Shown piece after piece: positions 21,311 through 34,837 of a stretch of DNA of 64,000 nt. The DNA lies in contig MJGA01000002.1 in NCBI GenBank assembly GCA_001910725.1, positions 1,364,001 through 1,428,000 on the forward strand, read 5' to 3'. The stretch is from Phanerodontia chrysosporium. Taxonomy: Eukaryota > Basidiomycota > Agaricomycetes > Polyporales > Phanerochaetaceae. Position 1 is the stretch's first letter. Each line of letters begins with the position of its first letter. A program made the translations under genes and the position numbers. The notes beneath the pieces are model-generated. The model had not been told where the DNA came from, searched no databases, and saw only the letters and a list, made by a program, of their open reading frames with translations.

Positions 21311-23870
21311 ATGCCCGCGTCTAACCCACTCAGTCCCCCGGACAGCATGCCGTTCGAACGCTATCTACACTATTCTCCAAGTCGCAGCTCAAGCGACCAG
21401 GCGTCCGAGTCCTCTAACCGCCTATCGGCGGGCGAGCTCGCATATCCAGACCTTGGTGCGGCAAGCACCTCTGCAAGATCGGATTCCTACGGCTATGATC
21501 ACAACATCTTCTCGCACAATATCCCATTTCAGATGCCCCAGCTCATCCTCGGACCCACCGTTCCGCCTGGTGGCGGTATGGAAGTGCTACCAGCAGGCAT
21601 AGTTAACCGACCCGCCATCGCATCCAACTGGTTGCCGAACGTCTCATTTCGGTCGTTCACAGATCAGTCGTGAGTCAGGTATCAGTGACGCAGTTTACAT
21701 ATACTTCATGCTACGATAGATGTTTCGCTTCGCACGACCACCCGTTGGCCCAGACTTCAGTCATGCCGCCGTACCAGTCGAACGGTGTATTGGTCCCTGG
21801 GTCTAGTGAATTATCGTCTAAGGCGCAAGGCGATCTAACGAACCCTATCACGTTCCACACTCATCATGCAGAGCACGACGGATCCCACACGCGCACCACA
21901 TTTATCACCCCTGGAATTCCTGTCTCGGTTCCGTTTGTTCTGCCGCCGGTGGGCAGTCTCCCTGTCTATTCCACCTCAGGCTTCGACATTCTCTCTTTAC
22001 TGGCTCGGGTTGCCACCCGTCCACATCCAAAGATCGCATTGGGTCCAGTGGACATGACTTGCTCATTCGTCGTGGTCGACGTACGGCGATACGACCACCC
22101 GATTGTCTACTGCTCACCTACTTTTTGCGAGCTTACTGGATATAAAGAAGACGAGATCATAGGGCGAAATTGTCGCTTCTTGCAAGCACCTGGCGGGCAA
22201 GTTACGAAAGGCGCGCCGCGTCTGCACACGTCTCAAGACACCGTCGCACACCTGCGCAAGAGTCTTGTTGCAGACAAAGAGTGTCAAGTGAGCTTGGTAA
22301 ATTACCGCAAGAATGGCGATGCCTTCATTAATTTGCTCACGGTCATACCTGTCCCTGGCGGTGCGAACAACGCCCCGCACGAAGCCGACGACGTTGTTTA
22401 CCAGATTGGGTTTCAAGTGGATCTCACTGCTCAGCCAAATGCAATATTGCAGAAGCTGCGTGACGGGAGCTACATGGTCGACTACTCTAGTCATATCTCA
22501 TACCCTCCGCTGCAGACGAAGGGCTGGGGGGCCGCTTCATCGGCGACTGCGGGCGTCTCAAAGCAATTCCGGACGCTGTTGAGCCGCCCCGACTTCGTCC
22601 AAAGCATTCCACTCAGCACAGAAACGACTACCCTGTCACTCGCTCCTGAAGAGAGGAACGATCCATATGACGGCAACAGGCTTCTAAGCCTGTTGTTATT
22701 GGAGACCTCCCCAGACATGATCCTCGTGCTGTCGCTCAAGGGCACTTTCTTATACGTCTCGCCCTCGGTTCGTCGGGTGTTGGGATACGATCCTGAGGAT
22801 CTTGTTGGCAAGGGCATTACCGACTTCTGTCACGAAGCAGATAAAGTTCCGCTCATCCGAGAACTCAAGGAGTCGTCCAGTGGACCTACCGCCACGCAGG
22901 TGCCGCCTGACACCGTGCCACCAACCTCATACTCGCCGAACCCGATTCAATCGCGTTGCAACCGCAGGCAACTAGCAAGTCTGCATCTCCGCAGTCTGGT
23001 CCGCGAAATGTCGACCTCCTCTTCCGCATGCTTACTAAATGCGGGCGCTACGCCTGGACTGAATGTGGCGGTCGTCTCTTTGTCGAGCCTGGCAAGGGCC
23101 GAAAGGCGATAATCCTCAGCGGTCGCGTGCGGAGCATACCCTCTCTACGCTGGCAAGCTCTGGCGGATGTAGGGGGCATTCCTTCTCGCGGCGTGGACCC
23201 CCCTCGAGAACGTGAATGCTGGTTGCTTCTCAGCCGAGGCGGATCCTTCCTCTACGCCGGGGCGTCAGTACGCGATGTACTCGGGTGGGGCGTTGCTGAA
23301 GTCATCGGACGGTCTATCCTCGAGTTTGTTGGCGGAGACGATCCTCAACAAGGACGCGTAGCGATGGAGGAAGCCCTGCGGCAGGCGTTCGCGACACCTA
23401 CGGACGCGTTGCCTAGCGATCGAGGCCTCTCCTGCCGGCTGAAGAAGAAGGATCACTCCGAGGTCCTAGTCGACATAGTGCTTTACCGGCCGGCCGATAA
23501 TACCTCAGCCGACTCCGCTCCAGGTCCATTAGTGTGCCAGATCAGCCTCGCGTTGCACGCACAATTGGCGGAGGTAGTGCACCCGCTTCATGAGGATGTC
23601 TTCGCCGAGTTGGACACGGCTCGTGGCAGTGGCTGGCAATACGAGCTGCAGCAGCTCAAACATGCGAACCAACGCTTGTCTGAACAGGTCCACGCGTTCG
23701 AGGCAAAACTCGTGGAGAAGCAGGCGCGTGCGTCCTATCTGCAGCACGTCGGCCAGAAATCTACGGGGACGGCAAACGCCTGGGCGAATCACTTGATGAG
23801 CCATCCTGTGCCTCCCTCACTGAAGCGGTCGTGGGAGGGCAATTTGATTGATACTATTGGACGGACATAG
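21311..23870 (+). CDS. wc-1: White collar 1 blue-light photoreceptor, apparent frameshift
   Basis: WC-1 binds FAD through a LOV domain and, with WC-2, switches on light-induced genes. Exons are 21311-21669 and 21720-23870. The LOV domain lies near residues 225-365. It shows YCSPTFCELTGYKEDEIIGR followed by NCRFLQAPGG, whose Cys forms the flavin adduct, and a Phe/Gln pair near the end (YQIGFQVDLT). A second PAS domain follows (SPDMILVLSLKGTFLYVSPS, VRRVLGYDPEDLVGKG), then a third (SRGGSFLYAGASVRDVLGWG), a coiled coil and a basic tail. There is no C-terminal GATA finger, as is usual in basidiomycete WC-1. Total length is 2510 bases, one short. The frame changes between about 22880 and 22960, between RELKESSSGPTATQ and SGPRNVDLLFRM, in a non-conserved linker. 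Both halves are otherwise well preserved. Confidence 0.93.
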
Positions 23871-24072
23871 GTAGTTCTCACGTTGCAATGGTGCCTGGTT
23901 TACTTACGAGATTGCGGCGTGCACTCGGGCCGTCTAATATAGCTAGCGCATGCATGTTTTGTACAGTATATTACAATTGCAATCATACAAATATATCTTG
24001 ATGCGTTTGTCTGCGCGTGCTGGTAGCGTGTGCGAAAGAGTGGACATTGCCAAACCCCGATATTCATGACCT

Positions 24073-25788
24073 CTATGGGAGAGGCTCTGCACTACTCGAG
24101 AGTTTGTTGAGATGAATATACACATCCGTTCCGAACCCGTCCATAGAAATCAAACGCAGGTCTCCGCCGAAATAACGGGCATACTACACCACAGGTCAGT
24201 AAGGGGGACGACAACGGGTGTGCACGACTTACGAGGCGAGATAGAGGAAGGCCGTATCCGAAGCCAGCCATCGGAGCCTTGAAGTCGCTGGCGTGGAAGT
24301 CCTGGTCAATATTCTGACCTTCCATGGTGGTATACATGTACGTCCAGATAAGAGGAATGGCGCTACGGGGAATGCCTCCACCCTCGTCGGAAATCTTGAT
24401 GGTTATGTCCTCTTTCCCTTCAACGACGATGATCTTAATAGGCGGGAACTTGTCTTCTTGGTCAGGACCGAACCGCTCGACGACCGCACGTAGAGAATTC
24501 TTCAGCAGCTCGAAGACAATATGGGACAAATGGCCAGGAACATAGGGAAATGTCAAGTCTTTGGGGCAAATGAGCTGCACCGGCGGGCCCTTGAACATGG
24601 CGTAATGTTCTTCGCAGACAAACCTGGCGTTCTCAATAGCTTCGTGTACAATGTCGTGGACGTTCTGCAACACGTTAGAATGTACCGCAGTCCCTCTAGA
24701 ATTGTGCTCACCGATCGCGTGCAGATGATGCCTACATAGTCGGGGTGAGGTTGCAGCGTATTGAGCGCCACATCTATCGCTAATTTCAGGCAAGGGTCAC
24801 AAACGAAAGTATGTGGAGACATACGTTGTCCAATCAAAAACCGTATACCGATGCGCGAGAGATAGAACCGGTCTAGCCAACTTTGAACGTCTAGGTTGAT
24901 GTTCTTAGCGTTGCAGCTACGCTTCCACTCCAGCACGCCCTGCGCTACAGTTGTTACAGTCGGGTCGTGACGTTTCTTTATCATCTCGAGTGTCCTTGTG
25001 AATCGTCGGTTATAGTCACGAACTTCAGGTGGCCAAGTGATTCCCGAGGTGTTCGCGAAATATCTTCTCCAGGTGAATGTGGGTGACTTCTTGACAAGAA
25101 CGCACGGGTACGTGGACCACATACCTTCGTTCCATGGGTATTCTCATCTTCTGATGCTTTCCATTCGCACTATGGTGCCCATTGCCGTTGCCGTTCGCGG
25201 AGTACGGCAACGGCGCATCCGGCGTAAGGTAATCGTCGGAGAAATAAGTGAGCGAGGGATTGGGGGTTGACTCTGGAAGTTGATGCGGGGACGCAACGGT
25301 CAGAGCCTCTCGCAGATGCGCAGGCAAACATATAGGAGGAAAGTTGACCAATTCCTAGCGTTGCAAGCCCAATGAGTCACATGCGCCTTAATTCCGATGT
25401 ACTCATACCTCGAACGACTGAGCATACCAATGCTTCACTTTCTGTATGGACGGCATGCTGCTCAGGTTGTGTGGCAGTTGATCTAGCTCCTTCACACGGT
25501 GTGCCAACCGAATGGGGAGCTCCTCTAGTCCGATGTATCAGCCTTCAAGTGGGAGCTACGCGATAATGCTTGAGACACACCGAGTAGGAACTGGCTTGCC
25601 TTGAGAAGCGTGCCCTGACTGGGGTTCTGACCGAAGAGGACCATTTGCTGCAGAGATACTACAGAACGTCGCCGATGAGACATGGATTGGAGTCATAGGG
25701 AGGAGGATCCGCACGCACCCCCGGTCTGCGGGAAAGACGCAAAATGATGTATCTTGTCCCATAGGGACTTAGACATTCTGAAGGACAT
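24073..25788 (-). CDS. Mitochondrial pyruvate dehydrogenase kinase family protein
   Basis: PDK/BCKDK kinases inactivate the pyruvate or branched-chain 2-oxoacid dehydrogenase complex in the matrix by phosphorylating E1-alpha. Eight exons join in phase without correction: 25788-25719, 25658-25581, 25524-25409, 25354-25125, 25063-24825, 24779-24712, 24664-24233 and 24183-24073 (447 residues). The N-terminal four-helix domain shows [51 protein letters not shown] and [18 protein letters not shown]. The GHKL ATPase domain shows the N box in [20 protein letters not shown] (G1), [20 protein letters not shown] (G2) and [10 protein letters not shown]. An Asn/Gly/His-rich insertion at about residues 125-150 is lineage-specific. 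PDK is more likely than BCKDK from the N-terminal blocks, but I cannot exclude the latter. Confidence 0.92.
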
Positions 25789-26206
25789 AGCTGCAAGCTG
25801 ATGGAGGTCTGGAGTGATAGTAGAAGTCGCAGAGCATGTAGGTCAGGGAGAGGAAGGCTGGCCGAGTAATATCGAGCGGAAGCAGATCATGAGCCGGCTC
25901 TTGAGCAGACATCGTGCGGGGCCCCCAGCGGGCGCTTCCTGTTTTGTCCACGATTTCACGTGCTTGGCTGCCTGTTTCGGCCGACAAACTCGCCCTCCAG
26001 ACTTCCTCCACGCTTGCCCCGGCCGCTCTTTCTCCTCGTCAGGGCCGATCTAGTACCCCGCGTCTCCGTTACATTATCACATTACACACCGATCCGTAAG
26101 GTATCACTAGCAAGCATACAGTTCGACCAGGCTGTTGCGCCACATGATCAAAGGAAGGGTATGCAGCTCCCACCCGGGGCGAGGGTATAAACGCAATCAC
26201 GCTGAA
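25789..26206. other. Intergenic, no gene seen
   Basis: These 418 bases lie between the start of the PDK-like gene and the end of the MAP kinase gene, both on the minus strand. No recognisable coding content. Confidence 0.45.
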
Positions 26207-27983
<1,777 letters not shown>

Positions 27984-30301
27984 ATGCTTGATACCGACAC
28001 GGGCCGCAAGGAAGACGGGTCGCAAGAACCATCGAGAGACCTTGATAAAGAGAAGGAAAAGGAAAAGGACAAGGACAAGAATCCTAAGTCGAAAGGTGCA
28101 TCGAAGAGTGCGTATGCCATCTCTATTCCTTGAGGTGAACTCGCCCACACCCCAATCGTAACAGCGAAGGATCTGTCCCATGTGCCTTGTAAATTTTTCA
28201 AGGTCGGGTCCTGCACTGCTGGCTCCTCTTGTCCATTCTCGCACGCTGTCCTAGAGCCCGGCCAGCCGAAGGAGGTTTGTGCATGGTTCGTGAAGGGGAA
28301 CTGCAAATTCGGGCACAAATGTGCTTTGGCGCACATTCTTCCTGGCCAAAGCATGTCGATGGACCGGAAGAACAAGAAAGCAGCGCAGGCAGCTGCTAGT
28401 GCAGCTAATGCGTCAGGGCGCGATGGACACAGATCGGGAAGGTCCCAGAAGAATGGCGGGCAGAGCACACATAATAGTAGCTCAGGCTCTCGCAGCTCGT
28501 TGCTGTCTGGGTCGACTGCACCTACACGTTCCCTCTCGTCTTCCCGGTCCGGGATTCCTTTGCCCCTCAAAGCTACGTTATCCCCATCTGCTCCGGCTCC
28601 TCCAGTCCAAAACACCGATTTTGCATCCTTCGGCTTGCCAGACGAGAGCAATAAGCTACCTACCGCTCCCGCTACCAGTAAACCGACGCATCCCTCGTCC
28701 GTCGGCGGGGCTACATCCACACCGGAGTCGGAGGACGTTGGTAAAGACAAGTCAGAAGAGGTTAACTTCTCTCGTTCTCCATCGCCAACCAGTCGCATGA
28801 ACGAACGGCAGGACACAACTGAGGTTCCCGAATCCGATTTTATAGCGTCCTCGCCTCATTCCTCAAGTCGTGCGCCTCAGGAGAACGGTCGTTCAATCGC
28901 AGCATCCTCTGGCCTGCCAGCACTCTCTAGCTCCCCCTTCTCCGCGCCTGGGCCGCAGTCAATCTTCCTAGCTCATGAACATCAGCGGTCGCTAGATTTC
29001 AAGAGTCGTTCTGGGCTATCCGCGTCCCTTGGAGCGATGAACTGGGGCATTGGAGACCCGCAGAGTTCCCATATCAGCCGAGGGCGCTCCTCTGGGATGT
29101 ACTCTCTTCAAGACGACGTTGTTGTGGAGGATGGGGAGTTGGAGGAGTTTATTCCAGGATCGCTCTCCGACTTGCTGACTCCAGAAGAGAGATCACGTCG
29201 TTTCTCTCGTACGAACGCTGTCCGTCCTTCATTGTCCCGACTCGAGAGTGATGCGATGTCCCGGGATATCTCACTCGATGGACCTCATCATCGTCATTCA
29301 CGATCGGTACCTGCGCCTTCACTCCTTCAAGACATACGGTCGATATGGACGGATACCGGTGACTTAACTAGTGCGACTGAGTCTGGTCTCAACGGTATAG
29401 GCGTCGCCAGTGGTGGCCTAGGCAATGGGACGCCAAGCTCATTCCAGAGCAGCTCTGGTTTCGGCGGGCGTGATGATCCAATGGCACCCTCCAACGCTTC
29501 TGCAGCGTTTCTACCCAGTCTCCACCACTACGTGAACGCCAAGTCCTCGCAAAGACCGACGCTCGGCTCCGGGCTACCTTCTATTCACGCACCGACATCA
29601 GCACTATCTACTTCCCTCCATCCATCTGCGTTTTCGAAAGCAGGTGATGTCGCATTCTCACCGCCTCGGTCTAGCGCGTTTGTAGCCGGAACCACCTTCG
29701 ATGGACGAACGTCAGACCTTTATATGTCACAAGTCCAGCGGCATGCGTCAGCACGGCCCATACCAACGACGCACGATGGCTTCGGCACTGACGTCGATCG
29801 TACTGCGTTCTCGCCGTCGACTCGTGCTCTGCAAGCTCACGCTCCTGGCCAGAGTTTGCCGCAAGGTCTCGCCGCCGGTTACTCGCGGATACATGCCCTC
29901 CCCCCGCTTGCATCTCCTTCTTCAACCACTGCGTTTAGTCCGGGACGGTCGACAGGGATCTCACCAAGCTTGAAAGGTCCGCTTTCAGGAGCTGCGGTTG
30001 AATGGACAAGTTCTTCGCATGGTGGTGAGCCCTCAACTACGCCGTCTGCGTCTGTCGGTGGTCTCGAGAGCATGTTCTCTCGCCTCTCGTACTCCGCAGC
30101 TACCTCCCGTAAGCATATCTCGCCCAGCGTGTGGTGCACCTCGCTAACCACTTCACAGGTGGAAGCAACGTGTCCGTGAGTGTGTCCGCACGAACAGCAA
30201 CCACCCGCGTGTGGCAAAATTCGCAAGGCGCTTTGAGTAGTCCCTTGAGTGGACCTGTTTTGACAGGGGATGATGATGACTTGTTTAGCATGGATGGTTG
30301 A
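27984..30301 (+). CDS. Tandem CCCH zinc finger protein with long disordered tail
   Basis: Exons 27984-28107, 28165-30108 and 30159-30301 join in phase to 736 residues. After a Lys/Asp/Glu-rich start (LDKEKEKEKDKDKNPKSKG) come two CCCH fingers at about residues 47-90: CKFFKVGSCTAGSSCPFSH and CAWFVKGNCKFGHKCALAH. Such paired fingers bind RNA or act in transcription. The placement of two fingers at the extreme N-terminus followed by a very long Ser-rich region resembles the yeast Lee1 group, function poorly known. The remaining 640 residues are Ser/Pro/Gly-rich with an acidic patch (DDVVVEDGELEEFIPGSLSD) and an acidic end (LTGDDDDLFSMDG). The first donor could alternatively be at 28095; the GTGCGT at 28108 is the better match. 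The start lies 273 bases from the divergent MAP kinase gene. Confidence 0.85.
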
Positions 30302-30844
30302 TGACATCAGAATGGGTGTGTATATAATATAAATTTGTATGATGACACACACTCCCCAATACCGTTCCTGTTCAATAGACCATGAAGTCCTGACATCGTG
30401 GAAACCTGCCGGCTATGCAGGAGACTCTGAGCGTGCACGCAGTCAGGCACAATTCCTCGGAAAACGCTGTATCGCCGAGATGAGCACGAGCAGCGGGGGT
30501 ATGTGTGAGTACAAACGGAGTGGTAGCCTATGGAGGACAGTGAGAGAGACAGTAGCTAGAAGAGTACTAAATTACACAACATGGTGTAAAAGAGAAGGTC
30601 TGCAAAACAGGCCCACATGTTAATCAGAACCTAAACCAAGTGTTTCGGAAAAAAAGGGGGTCACAGGAACCCATCCACCACTGCAAAGTTTAGAACCCCG
30701 ATATTTGGTGTCCATCTGGCAACTTTTACAGATTCACTTAGAGACTAGGCTACAAATGGCAAAAATAGAGAAACGGCATAATTTTGATGAAACCTTCCAC
30801 ATTGAGTAAGGCAGTTATTATAAACAGTTCCAAGTGGAAGCCTG
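30302..30844. other. Boundary between genes and the transposon nest
   Basis: These 543 bases have no recognisable gene. Base composition becomes more AT-rich towards the retroelement remnant that begins at 30845. Confidence 0.4.
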
Positions 30845-31053
30845 TGTAAGAGTCAAGAATGAGGTAAATTCTAGACAAGAGTACAGAATACTAGTTTGAA
30901 GAAAAGGAGATGAGAGCCCTAGCCTTATATACATCTAACCTAGCCTATGACTAAGAAAGGAACAGCAACATTAGTAAGGCAAGGAATGAATGAGTAATAA
31001 TACAACAAGAATGAATAAGCAAAAGAAAAAGATTCATCAGCACATTTGTAACA
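30845..31053 (-). repeat. LTR of an older element-1 copy
   Basis: 209 bases begin TGTAAGAGTC and end TTTGTAACA, matching the two LTRs of element 1 (31322-31529 and 39401-39609) along the whole length with scattered differences. It is followed by internal sequence rather than host DNA, so it is the 3' LTR of a truncated copy and not a solo LTR. Confidence 0.9.
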
Positions 31054-31316
31054 TTAGCTCCTCCTCAACAATAAAACTCCGTGAGATTCACTAAAACTTT
31101 TCCTCCTTGATTTCATCGACGTCGATAATCTCGATCCCCAGCTGGAGGGCCTTCCTTTGCCCTTGTCGTTGCAGCAGCGACACAAAGTGGGGGTGGTGTT
31201 AGATGGACCTGCTTAGGGTGAGCAGATGATGTTGTTGAACTCGCGGTTCTCAAGGAACTTGCGCAGGCATCGGAAGCGACAGCCAACGGTGTCCAAGCAG
31301 CAGGCAGAATTGCCTA
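31054..31316 (-). mobile_element. Internal remnant of the older element-1 copy
   Basis: The first 160 bases align with 31530-31690 of element 1 (the same order of TTAGCTCCTCC, CTCCTTGAT, CAGCTGGAGGG and GTTAGATGG blocks), with many changes. The remnant stops at the insertion point of the intact copy. Confidence 0.8.
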
Positions 31317-31321
31317 GCCGC
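31317..31321. repeat. Target site duplication GCCGC, left copy
   Basis: GCCGC directly precedes the TG of element 1; the same five bases follow its final CA at 39610-39614. Confidence 0.9.
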
Positions 31322-31529
31322 TGTAAGAGTCAAGAACGAAGTAGATTCTAGATAAGATTACAGGATACTAGCTTGGAGAAAAGGAGATGAGAGTTCTAGC
31401 CTTATATACGTCTAACCTAGCCTATGACTAAGGAAGGGACAGCGACATTAGTAAGGCAGGGAGGGATGAGTAATAATACAGAGGAAACGAGTAAGCAAAA
31501 GAAAAATATTTATCATTGTATTTGTAACA
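31322..31529 (-). repeat. 3' LTR of element 1
   Basis: 208 bases, TGTAAGAGTC to TTTGTAACA on the plus strand. Paired with 39401-39609. Confidence 0.93.
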
Positions 31530-31818
31530 TTAGCTCCTCCTTGACGATTGAACCCCGTGAGATCCTTCAAGACTCCTCCTCCTTGATAGCATCAACATCG
31601 ATGACTTCCGCTCCAGCTGGAGGGGCCCGTCCTTTGCCCTTACGATGGTGTCGGCGACGTGGAGTGGGGGTGATGTTAGATGGGCCAGCTTCAGGTTGTG
31701 CAGACTATCGTCGGTGTCAGTTGGGTTGAGAATAGCCTCGATGTTGCGCGGTGCGCTTGAGCCTGGCGAGCTGTCCTCGTTCAAGTGTCTCGCCAGCAGG
31801 GTGGTCGAAATACGTGTC

Positions 31819-32708
31819 CTAGACTCCCGCGACGAGGGCCCTGACGTTGTCATTTCCTTGGGCAAACTCGTGCAAGAGGGTGTCATGGTTCGCCTTGGTT
31901 TCTCGAACAAGTCGCATCTTGTTGCTGATGGCCATGTCCATTTGCATGACTGTTCCTCGGAGTGTTGCATGGATTCCGTCGATTTCTTCATCAAGATCGT
32001 TGATGCGCTGGGCGAGGTCGACGTTGAGTTGTGCAAGGCCTGCATATAACGCGCAGGGGGCCTTCTTTGCTGCCTTAGCTCGTAGCGCTTCGGCAGTGTG
32101 ATCATGGTGGAAGATGTTGGTGATGCATTCGCGGGGGTGAGGATGGCTGGCTCTTTCGTCGAGTTGTTTGTAGAGATCTTCCATGAGGAGCGCGTATGCG
32201 TTGGGGTGATAGTCGAGGGTGAAGGGGACGGATTGGTCAACGACCATGGGTTCGGGGATAGGGACTGGTTCGGGAGAGGGTTCAGGGGTGTTGCCGGAGG
32301 TGACGTACTGGTTCCGGATGACCTCGATCCAGTGACTGTCGGTTTTGAGCTTCTTGCTTGTTTGGTGGAGGGGGTCGTCGAGGTTGTGCTGCTCGGCCTC
32401 GTTGAGCTCCTTCTGCCATTCTCGGAGGGCGTGGCTGACGATGTTGACTCTGTCATGTTTGTGGAGGTTGTCGAACGATGTGAGGAGGAAGCCTCGGATG
32501 TGATCCTGTTTGTAACGGCGCCGACATTGTCGGGGATGCGTTGGAGAAGGTGGTGGATAAGGAGGTAGCGGGTGAGTTGGTGCGTGTCGTTACATAGGTC
32601 GATGGCGTGGATCTCGAAGTTGTTGGCAAAGGTGACGGTGTCGTTGGTGACCTGTTCGTTGGTGCTGTTGACAGCAGTGTTGTCATTGGAGGATGTGGTG
32701 GAGGGCAT
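31819..32708 (-). pseudogene. Unrecognised extra reading region of element 1, downstream of integrase
   Basis: From 32708 the minus strand reads MPSTTSSNDN, then EIHAIDLCNDTHQLTRYL and QRIPDNVG. After one frame change near 32525 it continues HIRGFLLTSFDNLHKHDRVN, WQKELNEAEQHNLDD, FTLDYHPNAYALLMEDLYKQ, ECITNIFHHDHTAEALRAKA and a coiled-coil tail ending at 31819. The same order of blocks, diverged, is present at 42425-44026 in another element (CNDIHQLTRYL, FLLTLFNDLHKHN, DYHPNAYALLMGEL, RDYITNIFRW). The protein is charged and helical with no domain I recognise. The larger open frame covering 31530-32708 is a Ser/Thr-rich shadow. Because both copies preserve protein-level similarity in the same frame, I believe it was a real third gene of this family. 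Confidence 0.6.
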
Positions 32709-34837
32709 GTCGATTCTGAGTCTGCTGATTGGGGTCGAGGTGTAGCTGCGTTGGGTGGTTGAGGCTGCTGTCGTTTAGGCTTCAAAGCTCGTGTCCTCTT
32801 ATACTCTTCAAGGAGTTCCTTGGCGTTGGCCAGGTGTGACTCGGGTTTCCATGAGTTTTCCGCCGTTGGTTGGTCCTTCCACCTTATCAGGTATCTTCTT
32901 CCGTTGCCCCAGGGTCTGTCTGCCAAGATGGCTTCGACTTCGTACTCCTCGTATCTGTCGATAAGGTCAGGTGGTGGTGCCAAGAAGTTCTTCCCGTGTT
33001 GCACCGTTTCGTGATAGGCTGATAAAAGGGACGCGTGTACCACGGGGTGGATCTTTATTGTCTTCGGGAGTTTCAGCTTGTACACGAGGCGAGATAGAAC
33101 CTTCTCGATCTTGTACGGCCCGTGTCTCTTGGGCACAAGCTTCTTGAATGGGTAGCTGTCCTCATGGTGGGTCATTTCCAACCAGACCTTCTGACCTTCT
33201 TTGAATGGTTCGAAGTGTTGGCATATCCGTCCTTGTCGCAGAGCTAGGGCTCAACGCTTCACGAGGGAGGGCAAGTGGGGAGGTCGACGACGAGGCACGG
33301 CGGAGCGAGTCACGCAGCGACGTACAACTTATACAGCTGTCCGTATTGACCAAGTTCTATTAGTGGTGTATGCTACAATACAAGCGGCAGGCTTATCTGT
33401 CTGTATTGACTAAGAGGTCGAGATGACGGACAGAAGCGAGGAGTGCTACTCTTATATACTACAGGAGTTCAGGGCAGGCTGTACGATTACATAAGCTGAT
33501 GGGCAGCGCTCAGCATAGGCAGCGAGGCTGTGACGCGGACTGCGCGGCGAGGCTGTGCTGGGGCTATGTTACGAGGCTGTGTCAGCTGGCAGTGTCTCGA
33601 GGCTGCGTCGGGCCGAGGCTGTGTCATCAGGCTGATCAGCTCGGCGTGTCTCGGCGAGGGGAGTCATCAGGGATGACAGTGCCTCCTCGGCGATCCGGGG
33701 AACCGGTTGCAGGGTAGACCGGTGATCCGGGCAGTGTCTGAGCGCGCAGCGCGATGCGCTGGCGTCTAGGGTTGATGCGCCATCAGGGCGCTGGCGCTGG
33801 GTGGCCAGGCACTGGGCATGGGCGGCTAGGACTCCAGACGGCGTGAGGGCTGCTCGCCCGTTGGATTAATCGAGGAAAATGGCCAAAATTCGGCGAAAAA
33901 TAGGGCTGCGCCGTCACATCCGTGACAGTCCTGCCATCTGGGCTGTTGCATAATCCATCACCACATTGGCTTCTTCTTGGGCATATTGTCGTCTTCGGAA
34001 CCATTCGAGGGTTAACGAAACCTTGGTCTTTGCATGCATCGGGAATGCTACCGGATGAGATCCGTACATCAGGAAGAATGGTGATTGCTTTGTGGCCGAA
34101 TGTTCTCAGTTGTTGAATGCAAATTCCATGTTGACGATGTAATCGGACCAATCGTGCGGGTGATTCGAACAGAATATCCGAAGGTATGACTCGATTTCGC
34201 AATTTATTCGTTCGGTTTCGCCGTCCGTATGAGGATGGTATGCCGTGCTCATCTGTTGGTCGATTCCTGTCAGCTTCCAGAGTTCCTCCATGAATCGTGA
34301 GTTGAACTGCGGGCCTCTATCCAAAAGAAAGACGTCTGGCATGCCGAACTGTCTGAAGACATTGTCATGATAGTACGTGGCCGTCATTGTGGCATCAGTC
34401 TTCTCCGTGCATGGAATAAGAATTACCCCCTTCGTAGAGTCATGGTCGACCACGACCATAAGAGCGGTAAAACCTTTGGATAGTGGAAGATGTGTGATGG
34501 AGTCACAGGTAACAAACGCGAACAGTCGGTTGCGTTTCGTTCCTTTGATAGGTTGCAGTGATGGCCGTGTTGGATGCGTGTTGACCTTCATCTGCTGGCA
34601 CGTGGCGCAGCCTTTGACATATGCCGATACGAAAAATCGCAAGCCAGGCCAGTAAAAATCGCGAAGTACCAGTTCGGCAGTTTTGAATCGCCCAGGGTGT
34701 CCTGATACGGGGGAGTCATGATAGAGAGCAACCACGCGCCTTCGAAGTGCCATGTTGGCTGGGACGTAGCACTTATCGCGATAGAACAACAATTCGCCAT
34801 CTTCGGTCCAGTCATTACGCTCGGTATAGACCGGCAT
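32709..34837 (-). pseudogene. Element 1 integrase and chromodomain, interrupted
   Basis: In transcription direction the zinc domain shows HDSPVSGHPG and CATCQQMKVN (HHCC). The catalytic core shows CDSITHLPLSKGFTALMVVV, FLLDRGPQFNSRFMEELW and DGETERIN (the D, D and E positions). After the solo LTR comes EGQKVWLEMTHHEDSYPFKK, then a chromodomain (EVEAILADRPWGNGRRYLIR, WKDQPTAENSWKPESHLANA). Chromodomains steer integration towards particular histone marks. Stops after AFAFNN-like text at 34106 and the LTR insertion break it. Confidence 0.88.
33234..33927 (+). mobile_element. Solo LTR, family 3, copy A
   Basis: 694 bases from TGTCGCAGAG to CATCCGTGACA, with terminal inverted TGTC/GACA, flanked by GTCCT at 33229-33233 and 33928-33932. 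It is closely similar to 39976-40669, 44027-44696 and 59836-60530. No internal genes are present, so it is a solo LTR left by recombination of a full element that had landed in the integrase of element 1. Confidence 0.93.

Noticed and set aside
31530..32708. The 392-codon Ser/Thr-rich frame as the real extra gene of element 1
   Set aside because: Similarity with the second copy is coherent in another frame (DYHPNAYALLM, ECITNIF); the long frame is a low-complexity shadow.
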